A DNA stretch of 64,000 nucleotides, taken from contig CANXME010002497.1 of NCBI GenBank assembly GCA_948144175.1, forward strand, positions 744,001 through 808,000, in the 5' to 3' direction. The stretch is from Closterium sp. NIES-65 (Eukaryota; Streptophyta; Zygnematophyceae; Desmidiales; Closteriaceae). This document shows positions 51,105-62,500 of the stretch, piece after piece. A model generated the notes under the pieces. That model was not told the origin of the DNA. It saw nothing but the letters and a program-made list of their open reading frames with translations, and did no database searches. The position numbers and the translations under genes are program-made. How positions within the stretch are numbered: position 1 is the first letter of the stretch; every line of letters begins with the position of its first letter.

Positions 51105-54100
51105 TCAAGAAGTGAGCAAGTGAGGCAAGACAGGCACAAGACCCAGCTTCGTGCAGCAGCGCTGATGATCACAAGGCGCAAGTGCCTTGGTGAAGACATC
51201 AGCAGTGTTGGCCTCAGAGGCCACGTACGCAAGTCGCAGCTATCCACGCTGCTGTAGCTCACGAGCAAGAAAGTAGCGGAGAGCAATGTGCTTTGTCCTG
51301 TGCTCCAGTTGCTGCTCTCGACACAAGGCCAGCATGGCCTTGTTGTCTACGTACAGGACTGGAGGAGAACAGGGCGGCTCTCCAAGGTCGGTCAGCAAGT
51401 AGGTGAGCCAGCGAAGCTCCTGGGCAGCCATAGCCCCGGCGTAGATCTCAGCCTCACAACTGGAGCCGAGAACAGAAGACGAGCGGGCAGCCAGCCACGA
51501 AACAGAGCCGGAACCAAGGCTGAAGGTGTAACCCTGTGACGACCGCTGCGTAGCCTGGTCGTCAGCCCAAGAAGCGTCCGCGTGTCTAGTGAGGACCACT
51601 GGACTCTGCCCTCCAAGCACTAGCCCCATGCCCGACGTACTGCACAAGTAGCGCAACACCCTCTTTGCTGCAGCCATGTGCTCTGGTCGGTGTCTCCCAG
51701 GAGCATCATAGCGTGCGAGAATGCTAAGAGGGTATGCAAGGTCAGGTCGAGTGCAGGTCATCATGTACATGAGGCAGCCAACAAGCTCTGGATACGGGCC
51801 ACTCGACTCTACGGACTCATCCGAAGGCAGAGCTGAGAGCGAGTGGCGAGTAGGCAGAGGAGTGGCCTGAGGCGAGGAGTACGTGAAGCCGAAGCGCTGA
51901 AGGACCTGCTGCACCATGTGTGACTGAGTCAGGGTAATGGTGCGGCGTGCTCTGTCCCGGGTGATCTGCAAGCCAAGGTAGTTGCGCAGTTCACCCAGGT
52001 CAGTGCACGTGTGTCTCTTCTGCAGCTCGGACTTCACGTAGGCGAGTCCAGCGGTGTCAGCTGTGGCAAAGACCAAGTCGTTGACGTACACGAGGATGTA
52101 GAACGGCGGCAGAGAGGTGTCGGTGCGCAGAAAGAGCGACAGGTCTGCAGTGGAAGGAGCAAACCCAAGTGCCGCCAGCGTAGTCCTCAGTGTGTCGTGC
52201 CACTCACGCGGCGCCTGGCGGAGACTGTAGACTGGACGCCGGAGACTCAACTGGGTACCGGGAGGGAAAGACCCAGTGAAGCCAGGTGGGCGACGCAGCC
52301 AGATCTCCTCGTGCAGGCTGCCCTGCAAGAAAGCAGTGCTGAAGTCGAGAGAGTGCAGCTCGTAGTCACGGTGAGCAGCAACGTGCAGCAGTACCCGAAG
52401 AGTGGTCATCTTCGGGGTGGGGGAGAAGGTATGAAAGTAGTCAACTCCCTGCCGCTGACTAAAGCCACGAGCCACGTAACGCGCCTTGAAGACAGGCGGA
52501 GAACCCGGCGGCCGCTTCACCCTGAAGATCCACATGCCACTGACGATGTTCGCCCCAGGAGGGGGAAGAGCGTCAACGTAGGTGCCTGTGGACTTCCAGG
52601 AAGCCATCTCTGCATCCATAGCTGCCTGCCACTGAGAGGAGTAGGGACCCTCTATCGCCTCCGCGTAAGAGCGCGGAGTCGGGATGTCTAGTGCATCCGG
52701 GTCTCCCTCAGGGGTGAGCAGTACAGACGCGAGATGAGGTGAAGCGGCGGCCAGACACTGGAACTCCTCCTGCCTGTCCTCAAGGACGTCCGTGCCAAGG
52801 GCACACTCACCCCCGACGGACGGAGGACAGGCAGACTCTGACTCAGCGACAAGACTAGCAGCGTAGTCTAGACGAAAGCGCGCAGCAACGTCGACGAGCT
52901 CAGTGACAAGGGCAGACGCAGCAGAAGACTCGAAAGAAGGGTCAGTGACGGCAGTAGCAAGGAGACGCGTGACAGTAGGACGGGCAGCACGAAGAGAGTC
53001 CGACTCCGGGTCGGCAAGAGCAGGAAGAGAGGAAGTAGGAGGAGAAGGCAAAGGGGCACGCAGAGGAGCAGTAGACGGACGCAGAGACATCCGGTGCGTG
53101 CCAGGGACACGGGGAGGACACTGACGCGAACCGCGACCACTAGCGCGCGCAGTACGAACAGGCGACGCAGGACGAGACGCAGGCTCACGACGCTCAGTAA
53201 GACCTCCAGTAGGACCAGCGTAGGGAGAAGGAGCAGGCAAAGGGGAGGCAGGCTGTAGCTGTGACTATAACTGGACAAGCTGTGGACCCTCTAAGGAAGA
53301 AGGAGAAGGACCAGAAGAAGGTGTAAGACCAAGAACCTGCTGCAGGAGCGGAACGAAGTACGGTCGGGGCCGCGTGGCGACGCCAGAAACAGCAGGGACA
53401 GCACCAGTACCCCCAGCAGGAGCACCCGCTCCAGCAGCACCTCTAGCAGCACCTCCAGGAGCACCGGAACCCCCAGCAGCACCTCCAGCAGTCCCAGAAC
53501 CTCCAGCAGCACCAGGAGCACCGCCAGGCGGACCGCCAGGGACAGTCTCAGCGCCAACACCCTCAGCAGCACCAGCTCCAGTCGAACCCTCAGGCCCAGC
53601 AACTCCAGTACTCCTAGTACGAGCACCTCCGGGACCCGCGGCAGCAGCACCCTCAGCAGCCGAAGAACCTCCAGCACCAGCAGCACGCCTCCAGCGCCGG
53701 GAAAACTACTCACGCAGCTCCTGTGGGGAGAGTGGCTCCCGCAGAGACGAAGCACCCGGAGAACCTCCAGGCAAAGAACCTCCAGGCTCAGCACCCCCAC
53801 GCAAAGCACCGCCAGGCGTAGCACCTCCAGCCTCAGCACCCCCAGGCTCAGCACCCCCAGGCTCAGCACCCCGAAGCTCAGCACCCCCAAGCTCAGCACC
53901 CCCAGGCTCAGTACCCCCAGGCACAGCACCCCCAGGCTCAGCACTCCCAGTCTCAGCAACCCCAGGCTCAGCACCCGCAGCAGCACCAGAGTCACCAGTG
54001 ACCTCGACAGGCTCGGCCGCGTCTACCTGGGACACACCTGAAGGGGCAGGACCCTAAGGGGGGACGGGGTCTACCGGGGGGGGACCTGGTACCAAGAAGA

Positions 54101-57085
54101 GCGGGGGCGGGGGGAGGGCCGGAGTGCGGTAGGGGAAAAGGCGGTAGTAGGGTACCGACTCGTCGAACGTGACGTCCTGGGATGACAGAACACGGCGAGA
54201 GGTGGGGTGCTAGAACTGCCACCCAGGGGCGTCGGGGGGGAACCCCAGGAAGACGTAGGGAGCAGCGCGAGGGGACAGCTTGTCCGCAGACAAGTCGCGG
54301 ACAAAAGCCCGAGATTCCGAGACCCGGAACGCCGACGCATCGCCAACCTTCCCCGTACACAGCAGAGCTGGGGAGGTCTCCGGCCTGGAGACCCTGGGGT
54401 GGAGGTTGATCTGATGCGCCGCGTACCTGACCGCAAACGGCCAGAGCAAATGGGGGGCACCCGCATGCATCATAGACGTACGAGCGACGTCCATGACCAT
54501 GCCAATGCGGCGCTCTGCAATCCCATTTTGTTGCGGTGAGTCCGGAAGCGTGAAGGTCTGGCGGATGCCTCGCGCACGACAGTAGGCACGCAAAAGGCAA
54601 GAGGAGAACTCTCCGCCTCTGTCTGAGTGCAGACGCAACACAGGAAAGTCCGAGCCAAAGCTCTGCTTGAGCTGGAGACGAGCTGCGCGGATCCAGTCGA
54701 TCAGCACCTCAGGGACATCACCCTTGCTGCGCAAGGGGAAGACTGTGGTGTAACGCGAGTAGTCGTCAACCACCAGCAGGAAGTAGCGCTCGTGACTGAG
54801 TCCACGGACGCGGGCAGGGCCCCACACGTCCATGTGAAGCGTCTGCAACGAAGACTCTGTCGGAGGAAACTGGAAGGAGTGAGGGGCAGCACGCTGGCGC
54901 CCCTCAACACAGGGGACACAGGCAGGGCCAGGGCCCTAAGGAAGGGGAGGGAGAGACCGGGGAAGACCAGACACAAGAAGATGGGAGGCCATGCCTCTGA
55001 GCCGAAGCAGAGAGGGGTGACCCAGGCGGTGGTGCCAGAGGAGAGTCTCGTGAGACAGGCGACGACACGAACAGGGGGCGGACTCAGGACCAGACCTGGA
55101 CGCTGCAGCAAACACCTGACCAGACGAAAGGACCCTACCAGACTCAGCAACTGGAGGAGAAGCAGTGGTCAGTGTGTACAGGCTCGACCCTGGCTGACGT
55201 GTAAACGTAGCCAGGTAACGACTTGTGCTAGCCTCTGTGCAGTGCGTCACTCGCTGACGAGCAGGGGTGAAGTGGTGGACTCCCGCATCCTGTAGGTCAG
55301 CACCACTCACCATGTTCGTAGAGAACGAGGGGAGGTAGAGACCAGACAGGGTGCCAGAGGGAGCCGCCGGACACGAGAGGACTGTGGAGAAGCGAGACAG
55401 AACAGGACCCCCGGAGGGGTCAGCCAGGGACACCGCAACCGGCCGACTAAGCGGCGTGAGTGTGGAGCGGTCCCGAAAGAAAGAGCGAGACGCTCCAGAG
55501 TCAAGGGTGAAGGTGTGGGAGGCCGAAGCCGACGCAGTACCTGAGAGCGCAGACTCACTAGTACCTGAGAGAGCAGCCTCACCAGTACCTGAGAGCACAG
55601 ACGCACTGGCACCTAGAGCAGAAGCCTCGCTGGCACCTAGAGCAGCGTTACCAATGCCCGGGTCGGGCGGGAAACACCGGTAACAGTCACCCTCATCACT
55701 AATGGTCACAGCATACATGGCAGCAAGGATAGCATCAAAGTCAAGATCAAAGATAGCTACACCAGCCCTAGACAGCTCTCCCCAGCGGGGGATCTCCGCG
55801 GCCTCCGGGAACTGCTGGCGCCAAGCGTCCGTCAGGCGCCCAAAGCAGCGCTGGGCGGTGTGGGTACCCCCACACTGCTCTCCAGCGCGGTCGCCAGTGC
55901 GAAGAACGTAGGTGCAGGGACCAAAACCCCCACCACGCTGACGCTGCGTGTACCACTCACGGAGCTGCTTAGGCGTGGGGACGTCGCGAGAACGCTGCTG
56001 CTGCTGCTGCTGCTGCTGGCGCTGACCGCCCCCAGTGCTGCTCCGCTGCGAAGCGCCACTCCGACTACCTCCACCACCGCCACCCCCGCCTCCGCCTCCA
56101 CCGCCCCCGCCACCGCCTCCACCGCCGCCGCCTCCGCCACCTCCGCTCCCACCGCCACCGCCGCCGCCACCCCCGCCTCCACTGCCGCCACTAGCACCCC
56201 CACCCCCGCCACCACCTCCACCGCCACCCCCACTCCCTCCGCCGCCTCCACCTCCACCTCCACCGCCCCCGCCGGCCCCACCCGCTCCCTTGCCCCCCTT
56301 GCCCTTGCCAGAGCGGCATCTCCCGCTAGGGGCAGACGCCGCACCGACCGACTCAAGAGCAACGAGGTCGGCCGCAGCGGCAGAGGCGACAGAGGGCAGG
56401 AGAGGGGAAGGAGAACACCCCTCAAAGATGGGGGCGCGGGGGTCACCTCGAGAGGCTCCTACAGCGACTATGCTCTTCTCCGCCGCTAGGAGGGCCTTCT
56501 CGAGGCTGTCGACTGTGAGGGTGGTGGGACAGACCGCGAGGAAGTGGTCCCGGACTACACGAAGGGAGTCAGGGAGACGGGTGACTAGAAAGTAGAGGGT
56601 GATGTACATGGGAGGGGGGTTTGCGGCGCAAAAGTCAGCAGGAAGCGCAGCTCGGTAGCGAGTGTCACTAGCGCGGAGGTGGGTAAAGAGGTTAGCGACT
56701 GCGGGAAAGGCAGCAAGGTCAGGGAAGAGGTACGGTAGCATGAGGCGGCTCAATGTAGCAGAGGAAGGGGAAGAGTAGCGCGCAACTACAGCGTCGTACA
56801 AGGCCTGAGCACTCTTGCACTGACTGAAGTGAGCACGCTCAGAGGAAGGGAGGTGGCGACGTACAGCAAGACGTGCAGCAGCATCGCGGATGGCCCACTT
56901 GGAGCGAACAGTGGGGTCAGCATCAGCAGGAGAGGCAGGGACAGCTCCAGAGGTAAAGTCAAAGAGAGAAATGTCGTCTACTGAATCGCACTGCAAGTAC
57001 AGCTGCAGGTCGTCGAGCCAGACTGCAAAGTCAATGGCGTGACCCTCAGCGTCAAAAGCCAGGACAGTAGGGGTGGCGATGACAG
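51105..57085 (-). pseudogene. Copia Gag-Pol in one frame with six TAG codons
   Basis: Homology begins at about 57085 (reading ATPTVLAFDAEGHAIDFAV), but the ATG found at this place in the copy at 42517 is ATC here. Order: UBN2-type Gag, Gly-rich tract (56050-56290), PTPKQLREWY motif, knuckle CTYVLRTGDRAGEQC..H..C, protease LDSGASRSFFRD, pre-integrase finger, integrase (MDVWGP, HSDRGGEF, NGIAERR), Gly/Ala/Pro linker, reverse transcriptase (here YVNDLVFA instead of YVDD), RNase H, TGA at 51105-51107. In-frame TAG codons at 54936-54938, 54210-54212, 54054-54056, 53706-53708, 53265-53267 and 51240-51242; no TAA, TGA or frameshift was found in about 5.9 kb. The YVND change removes a catalytic aspartate, so the enzyme is very likely dead. 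Confidence 0.9.
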
Positions 57086-58070
57086 CAGCGACAGTCTCAC
57101 CAGACAGGAAGGGTCGGGCAGCTCATCAGCACAGCAGTACGGCAGCACGTCAACTCCGCCGGCCCAGGAGCAGCAGCAGCCCCACAGGAGCAGAAGCTCG
57201 GCAACCCAGGTGGCTCGGGCGGCTCGGGCGGCTCCGACACTCAGCGGCACGGGCGACTCGGGCTGCGCTGCTGCTCGGGCGGCTCGTGCGGCTCGGGTGA
57301 CGCGGGTGGCCCGGGCGGCGCGGGCGTCGTGGTGGGCGGCTGAACGGGCGGCTGCACGGGCGGCACGGGCGGCTCACGGGCGGCTGCACGGGCGGCTCAC
57401 GGACGGCTGCACGGGCGGCACGGGCGGCTCACTGGCGGCACGCTGGGCGGCTGCACGGGCGGTTGCACGGGCGGCTGCACGGGCGGTTGCGAGGGCGGCT
57501 GCACGGGCGGCTGCACGGGCGGCTCACGGACGGCTGCACGGGCGTCACGTCGAGCAGCTGAGGGCGGCCGCACGGGCGGCACGTCGGGCGGCAGCACAGG
57601 CAGCTGCACGGGCGGCTGCACGGGTGGCTCGTCGGGCGGCGCACAGGCAGCTCACGGGCGGCTGCACGGGCGGCGCGTCGGGCTGCTGAGGGCGACGCAC
57701 GGGCGGCTCACGGGCGACGCGCGGACGGCTCGTCGGGCGGCTAGCGCGGGCAGCGACGGGCGGCGCTCAAGCTCTAGGGCGGGCGGCGCTCGGGCTCCAG
57801 GGCGGGCGGCGCTCAGGCTCTAGGGCGGGCGGCGCGCGGGCGCTAGGGCGGGCGGCGCTCAGGCTCTAGGGCGGGCGGCGCTCAGGCTCTAGGGCGGGCG
57901 GCGCTCAGGCTCTAGGGCGGGCGGCGCGCGGGCGTCTAGGGGCCGTTAGGGCAGATCGAAAAAAAAAGGAAGAGAAAGGGCCCGGAGCGCGTTCCGGGCA
58001 GAAAAAAAAAATCGAGGGAGTGGTGGTGGGCCCTAAGCACATTTCCCACAGGGGAACCTGCTCGATATCA

Positions 58071-58202
58071 TGAGAAGAAGTGAACGAGAATGAAATGACT
58101 ATGAACGAAGTGAGTACAAATAGGAAACCCTAATTGGGTTGTACCCCCTATGGGATACCCCACTATAGCCTACACAAATAAGTAAGCTATAATGTTCTGA
58201 CA
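58071..58202 (-). repeat. 5' LTR of copia (50759-58202)
   Basis: 132 bp; the primer-binding site lies directly inside it at 58057-58070. Confidence 0.95.
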
Positions 58203-58207
58203 GCATA

Positions 58208-58548
58208 AAGCGTAATTACACGTGGAGATATTCTGCTGACGTGGAATAGTGGCTTAATGTATGCTCCAATGCAGCAATGTGGCAACGCACAGGTGTAACC
58301 GTGGAGTGTCACCACCGTGACGCAAATGTCATCGACGAACATATGGCGTATAAGCAACCCCCATGACGCTGTGCGTGTTGCGGCATTGTTGCGGGAACCG
58401 TTGCTAGAAAGCTGCGGGAAAGTTGCGGAAAAGCCACTTTCCCCGTAACCCCGACACACAAGCGTTTGACCTAGACTTTTTTCTTGCGAAACCAAAGTTG
58501 CGTGAAAGCAACTTTGAAGCTGCTAAGCCGCAGCTTTTCCGGCCTTAG
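58208..58548. other. Upstream flank of bHLH exon with two small hairpins
   Basis: No ATG in frame with the bHLH exon. Two adjacent inverted repeats: CAAAGTTGC/GCAACTTTG (58493-58516) and AAGCTGC/GCAGCTT (58517-58536), directly before a splice acceptor-like CCTTAG (58543-58548). Confidence 0.5.
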
Positions 58549-58831
58549 ACTTTCGCCAGTGGCGGGTGGGCGCATCAAGGCGCGGAGCATGGCGGAGAGG
58601 CAGAGGCGGGAGAGGATCAGCGAGGGGCTGCAGAAGCTGCGGTTGGTGGTGTGCGGCCATAGGGACACTGCTACCATGCTCGATAAAGTTGTTGCATGTG
58701 TCGACGCGTTGCAGCGCAGGATGACCGCGCTGGAAACCGCTCTGCTGCTGCACCAGGCGTCGTGCAAACACCCAGAGTGGCCGAATGGTTGCTCCCTGGC
58801 CTCCCTTGGAGGATCTTCTGAGCTTTTGTAA
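58549..58831 (+). CDS. bHLH transcription factor, C-terminal exon
   Basis: The reading frame begins at the acceptor-like CCTTAG and ends in TAA (58829-58831). It encodes RIKARSMAERQRRERISEGL, QKLRLVV, a short loop with DTATMLDKVV, and helix 2 ACVDALQRRMTALE. This is the plant bHLH pattern: basic-region Glu and Arg residues for E-box binding are present (E-R-x-R-R), and helix 2 carries the leucine-type spacing for dimerisation. The RERISEGLQKLR and TMLDKVV wording resembles plant RSL/LRL-like groups, but subfamily is not certain. No start codon was found; upstream exons should lie before 58202, so the copia at 50759-58202 may sit in an intron or may have separated the gene from its 5' end. It would act in the nucleus. 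Confidence 0.8.
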
Positions 58832-59506
58832 GGGATATTCCCATTGGACTAAAGGTTATCAATAACATAAGATCAGCCGACTAATGTAGCTGGATGTGTC
58901 ATTTGTCAGAGCGATTCCATTGACCTTGTATATAATATGTGTCCTCATTTTCTTATGAATCAACCCATCATACGTTTGAAATGCCTGGTCACAACTAGTT
59001 TGAAACAAGTTGGCTACTAGGAGAGTTATTATTGTTTGAAGTTCCAGAATCTTCTCCTACGGATCGCAAGTTATACAAACGCGGATTGTTAGGGACGGAA
59101 CAGTTGTGCTGTTTGGAACTTTGTTGGGGCTGGTGAGTAGCGGTTTAGAGCGGTGACGGAAAACAGACGGTCTTGAAGGTGAACCAGCCTTGACCGCCCT
59201 GCCCATCACGCTTCTGGAATTTTCCACTCTGGCGAGTTGCAGAATTTGAAGGTACCTAGTGCCCACAGAGGAACTGTCTCCAGTCGCCATTTTCTTACGA
59301 CTCTTAGCGTTAGCTCCCTACTAATCAGCGACGGTAGCAGGAGGAGCGTCTTACTAATATATAGCTGCTTCTCGTTCAATATATATCGCTGTCTCTCGCT
59401 CGCCGCCCTCTTCCGCGCTTGCTCCTCCCTCCGTGCCGATCCGCCCGTCCGTTTTCGCTCTCCTGCTTTCCGCGTCTTGCGAGCTTCGACTCGTCTACGC
59501 GACGAA
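58832..59506. other. Intergenic region before the second secreted coiled-coil gene
   Basis: No gene recognised. 59330-59400 is AT-rich (ATATATAGCTGC, ATATATATCGC) about 110-170 bp before the ATG at 59507 and could include a TATA-type core promoter; this is a guess from composition and distance. Confidence 0.4.
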
Positions 59507-62500
59507 ATGAGTGCCGCTCGCCTTCCCGCGCTCCTCGCGCTCCCGCTGCTGCTGTTGCTCGTCGCGAGCCTGCTGGTCACCCCGCTGCGCGCCGAGGACT
59601 GCGACGCAATCCTCGATAAGGTGAGAATGACGCGCGACGAGAATGAGGAGCGGCGAAGGGGTGAATTCTGCGTGTCGGTTGACGAGCAGCACCGCGTGCG
59701 GCTGCGCGCCGATTGACGACCAGCAGGCTGCGCGCCGAAGACTGAGACGACATTCTAGATCAGGTGCGAGGCGAGAGTGACGAGGAGCGCGTGGAGGGGG
59801 AAGGTCTGAGGGGGGTGCATGATTCTGCGCGCCGATGAGGACCAGCTCCGCGCGGATGACGCGCGGAAGACGGTACTACTCATTCATACGCATACCTTTC
59901 CCCATCCCTTCCCCCGCGCTTCACTCGCTTCATTCAAGTTTCCTCTCCTCGCGTACACCTCTGACTGCACGCCTTTTGAGACGTCTCAAGAGTTATTCCC
60001 GCCTCTCCTTACACTGCGCGCCATGAGGCGCAGTGAGAAAAAAAAATCTAGAATTCTCAACAATCTTTGGAGGCGTCTCAAGAGTTATTCCTGCCTCTCC
60101 TCTCACTGCGCGCCAACGAGGGTTCTGGCCCAGTGAGAAATTTTCGAGAATTCTCAAAAATGTGTTAAGTTGTCTCAAGCGTTATTCCCCGCCTCACCTC
60201 TCACGCACCAACGAGGCTTCTGGCCCTGCCCCAGGGGAGGGGAGCACGTGTAAAGGCAATTTCTGTTTGAGCTGCTACACTAGATTTTCCTTTTCTTTGT
60301 TCAAGCTGCTGCGCGCATGCTCCAAGCCTCGCACATATCCCTCTCTCCTTCCCCGCCCTTTCTTCTCTCACTGCGTGCCGATAACTGTGCGCCTATGGCT
60401 GAATGCCTATGACTGAATGCCTATGACTGAATGCCTATGACTGTATGCCTATGGCTGAATGCCTATGACTGAATGCCTATGACTGAATGCCTATGACTGA
60501 ATGCCTATGACTGAATGCCTATGACTGAATGCCTATGACTGAATGCCTATGACTGTATGCCTATGGCTGAATGCCTATGACTGAATGCCTATGACTGAAT
60601 GCCTATGACTGAATGCCTATGACTGAATGCCTATGACTGAATGTCTATGACTGAATGCCTATGACTGTATGCCTATGGCTGAATGCCTATGACTGAATGC
60701 CTATGACTGAATGCCTATGACTGAATGCCTATGACTGAATGCCTATGACTGAATGCCTATGACTGAATGCCTATGACTGAATGCCTATGACTGTATGCCT
60801 ATGGCTGAATGCCTATGACTGAATGCCTATGACTGAATGCCTATGACTGAATGCCTATGGCTGAATGCCTATGACTGAATGCCTATGACTGAATGCCTAT
60901 GACTGAATGCCTATGGCTGAATGCCTATGACTGAATGCCTATGACTGAATGCCTATGACTGAATGCCTATGACTGAATGCCTATGACTGAATGCCTATGA
61001 CTGAATGCCTATGACTGAATGCCTATGACTGAATGCCTATGACTGAATGCCTATGACTGTATGCCTATGGCTGAATGCCTATGACTGAATGCCTATGACT
61101 GAATGCCTATGACTGAATGCCTATGACTGAATGCCTATGACTGAATGCCTATGACTGAATGCCTATGACTGAATGCCTATGACTGTATGCCTATGGCTGA
61201 ATGCCTATGACTGAATGCCTATGACTGAATGCCTATGACTGAATGCCTATGACTGAATGCTTATGAATGAATGTCTATGACTGAATGCCTATGACTGAAT
61301 GCCTATGACTGAATGCCTATGACTGAATGCCTATGACTGTATGCCTATGGCTGAATGCCTATGACTGAATGCCTATGACTGAATGCCTATGACTGAATGC
61401 CTATGACTGAATGCCTATGACTGAATGTCTATGACTGAATGCCTATGACTGTATGCCTATGGCTGAATGCCTATGACTGAATGCCTATGACTGAATGCCT
61501 ATGACTGAATGCCTATGACTGAATGCCTATGACTGAATGCCTATGACTGAATGCCTATGACTGAATGCCTATGACTGTATGCCTATGGCTGAATGCCTAT
61601 GACTGAATGCCTATGACTGAATGCCTATGACTGAATGCCTATGGCTGAATGCCTATGACTGAATGCCTATGACTGAATGCCTATGACTGAATGCCTATGG
61701 CTGAATGCCTATGACTGAATGCCTATGACTGAATGCTTATGAATGCACGCCGGTGACTCCAGGGGGGATTGTGAGGAGAAGATGGGCAGTCACAAATATC
61801 GCTCCCTCTCCACATGCATGAGTGCCTCTCCACATGCATGAGTGCCTCTCCACATGCATGAGTGCCTCTCCACATGCATGAGTGCCTCTCCACATGCATG
61901 AGTGCCTCTGCACATGCATGAGTGCCTCTCCACATGCATGAGTGCCTCTGCACATGCATGAGTGCCTCTGCACATGCATGAGTGCCTCTCCACATGCATG
62001 AGTGCCTCTCCACATGCATGAGTGCCTCTGCACATGCATGAGTGCCTCTCCCTCCCCTTGCCAGGTGAAGGAGTGTGAGGACACGTGGGGAAGTTGAGGA
62101 AGTTGCTGTTCATTGAGGGAGTATGTGTGCAGCAGCAGCTTGAGCAAAGAAAAGAGGCAGAGAGCACATTTTTGCTGTCATCTGCGTTTCCCTTGCCAGG
62201 TGGAGGAGTGTGAGGAGAATGTGGGGAAGCTGAGGAAGCTGAGATTCGAGGCGGAGAACAAGTTTGACGCGACGCATGCGATGGGGGAGAAGATGAAGGA
62301 GAAGATGGCCGAGTGTGAGGAGACCACCGCCAAGAACGCTGCTGAGCGGGAGAAGGAGAAGAGCGAACTGAGTAAGTTGGCGGATTCCATTTTCAAGCAA
62401 AGTAGATGTGTGTGTCGAGTTGATTCAGATGAGAAAATGGGGAGTTGGCTTGGCAAAGTAGGTTGGAGGAGATAACCTGGGGGGAGCTTGATGGGGTGCA

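Larger units (their letters stand above)
50759..58202 (-). mobile_element. Full-length copia retrotransposon with identical LTRs
   Basis: 7,444 bp. Perfect target duplication GCATA (50754-50758 and 58203-58207). The 132-bp LTRs (3' LTR 50759-50890, 5' LTR 58071-58202) are identical by eye, indicating recent insertion. The primer-binding site abuts the 5' LTR and reads TGATATCGAGCAGG on the minus strand (58057-58070). The leader (57100-57960) is a GCACGGGCGGCT/CTAGGGCGGGCGGCG repeat field. Gag, protease, integrase, reverse transcriptase and RNase H all lie in one frame, interrupted only by TAG codons. Confidence 0.95.

Noticed and set aside
40823..56996. Possible reassignment of TAG/TAA to glutamine
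   Set aside because: Several in-frame TAG/TAA fall where Gln is expected, but long intact ORFs (hAT, the 30131 copia, the TTLL12 exons) use CAG throughout, and the two secreted-protein genes and the bHLH exon appear to end in TAG or TAA. Mutational decay is simpler.
57039..57689. Plus-strand Ala/Arg-rich ORF of 216 residues
   Set aside because: Antisense of the GCACGGGCGGCT leader repeat of the minus-strand copia.
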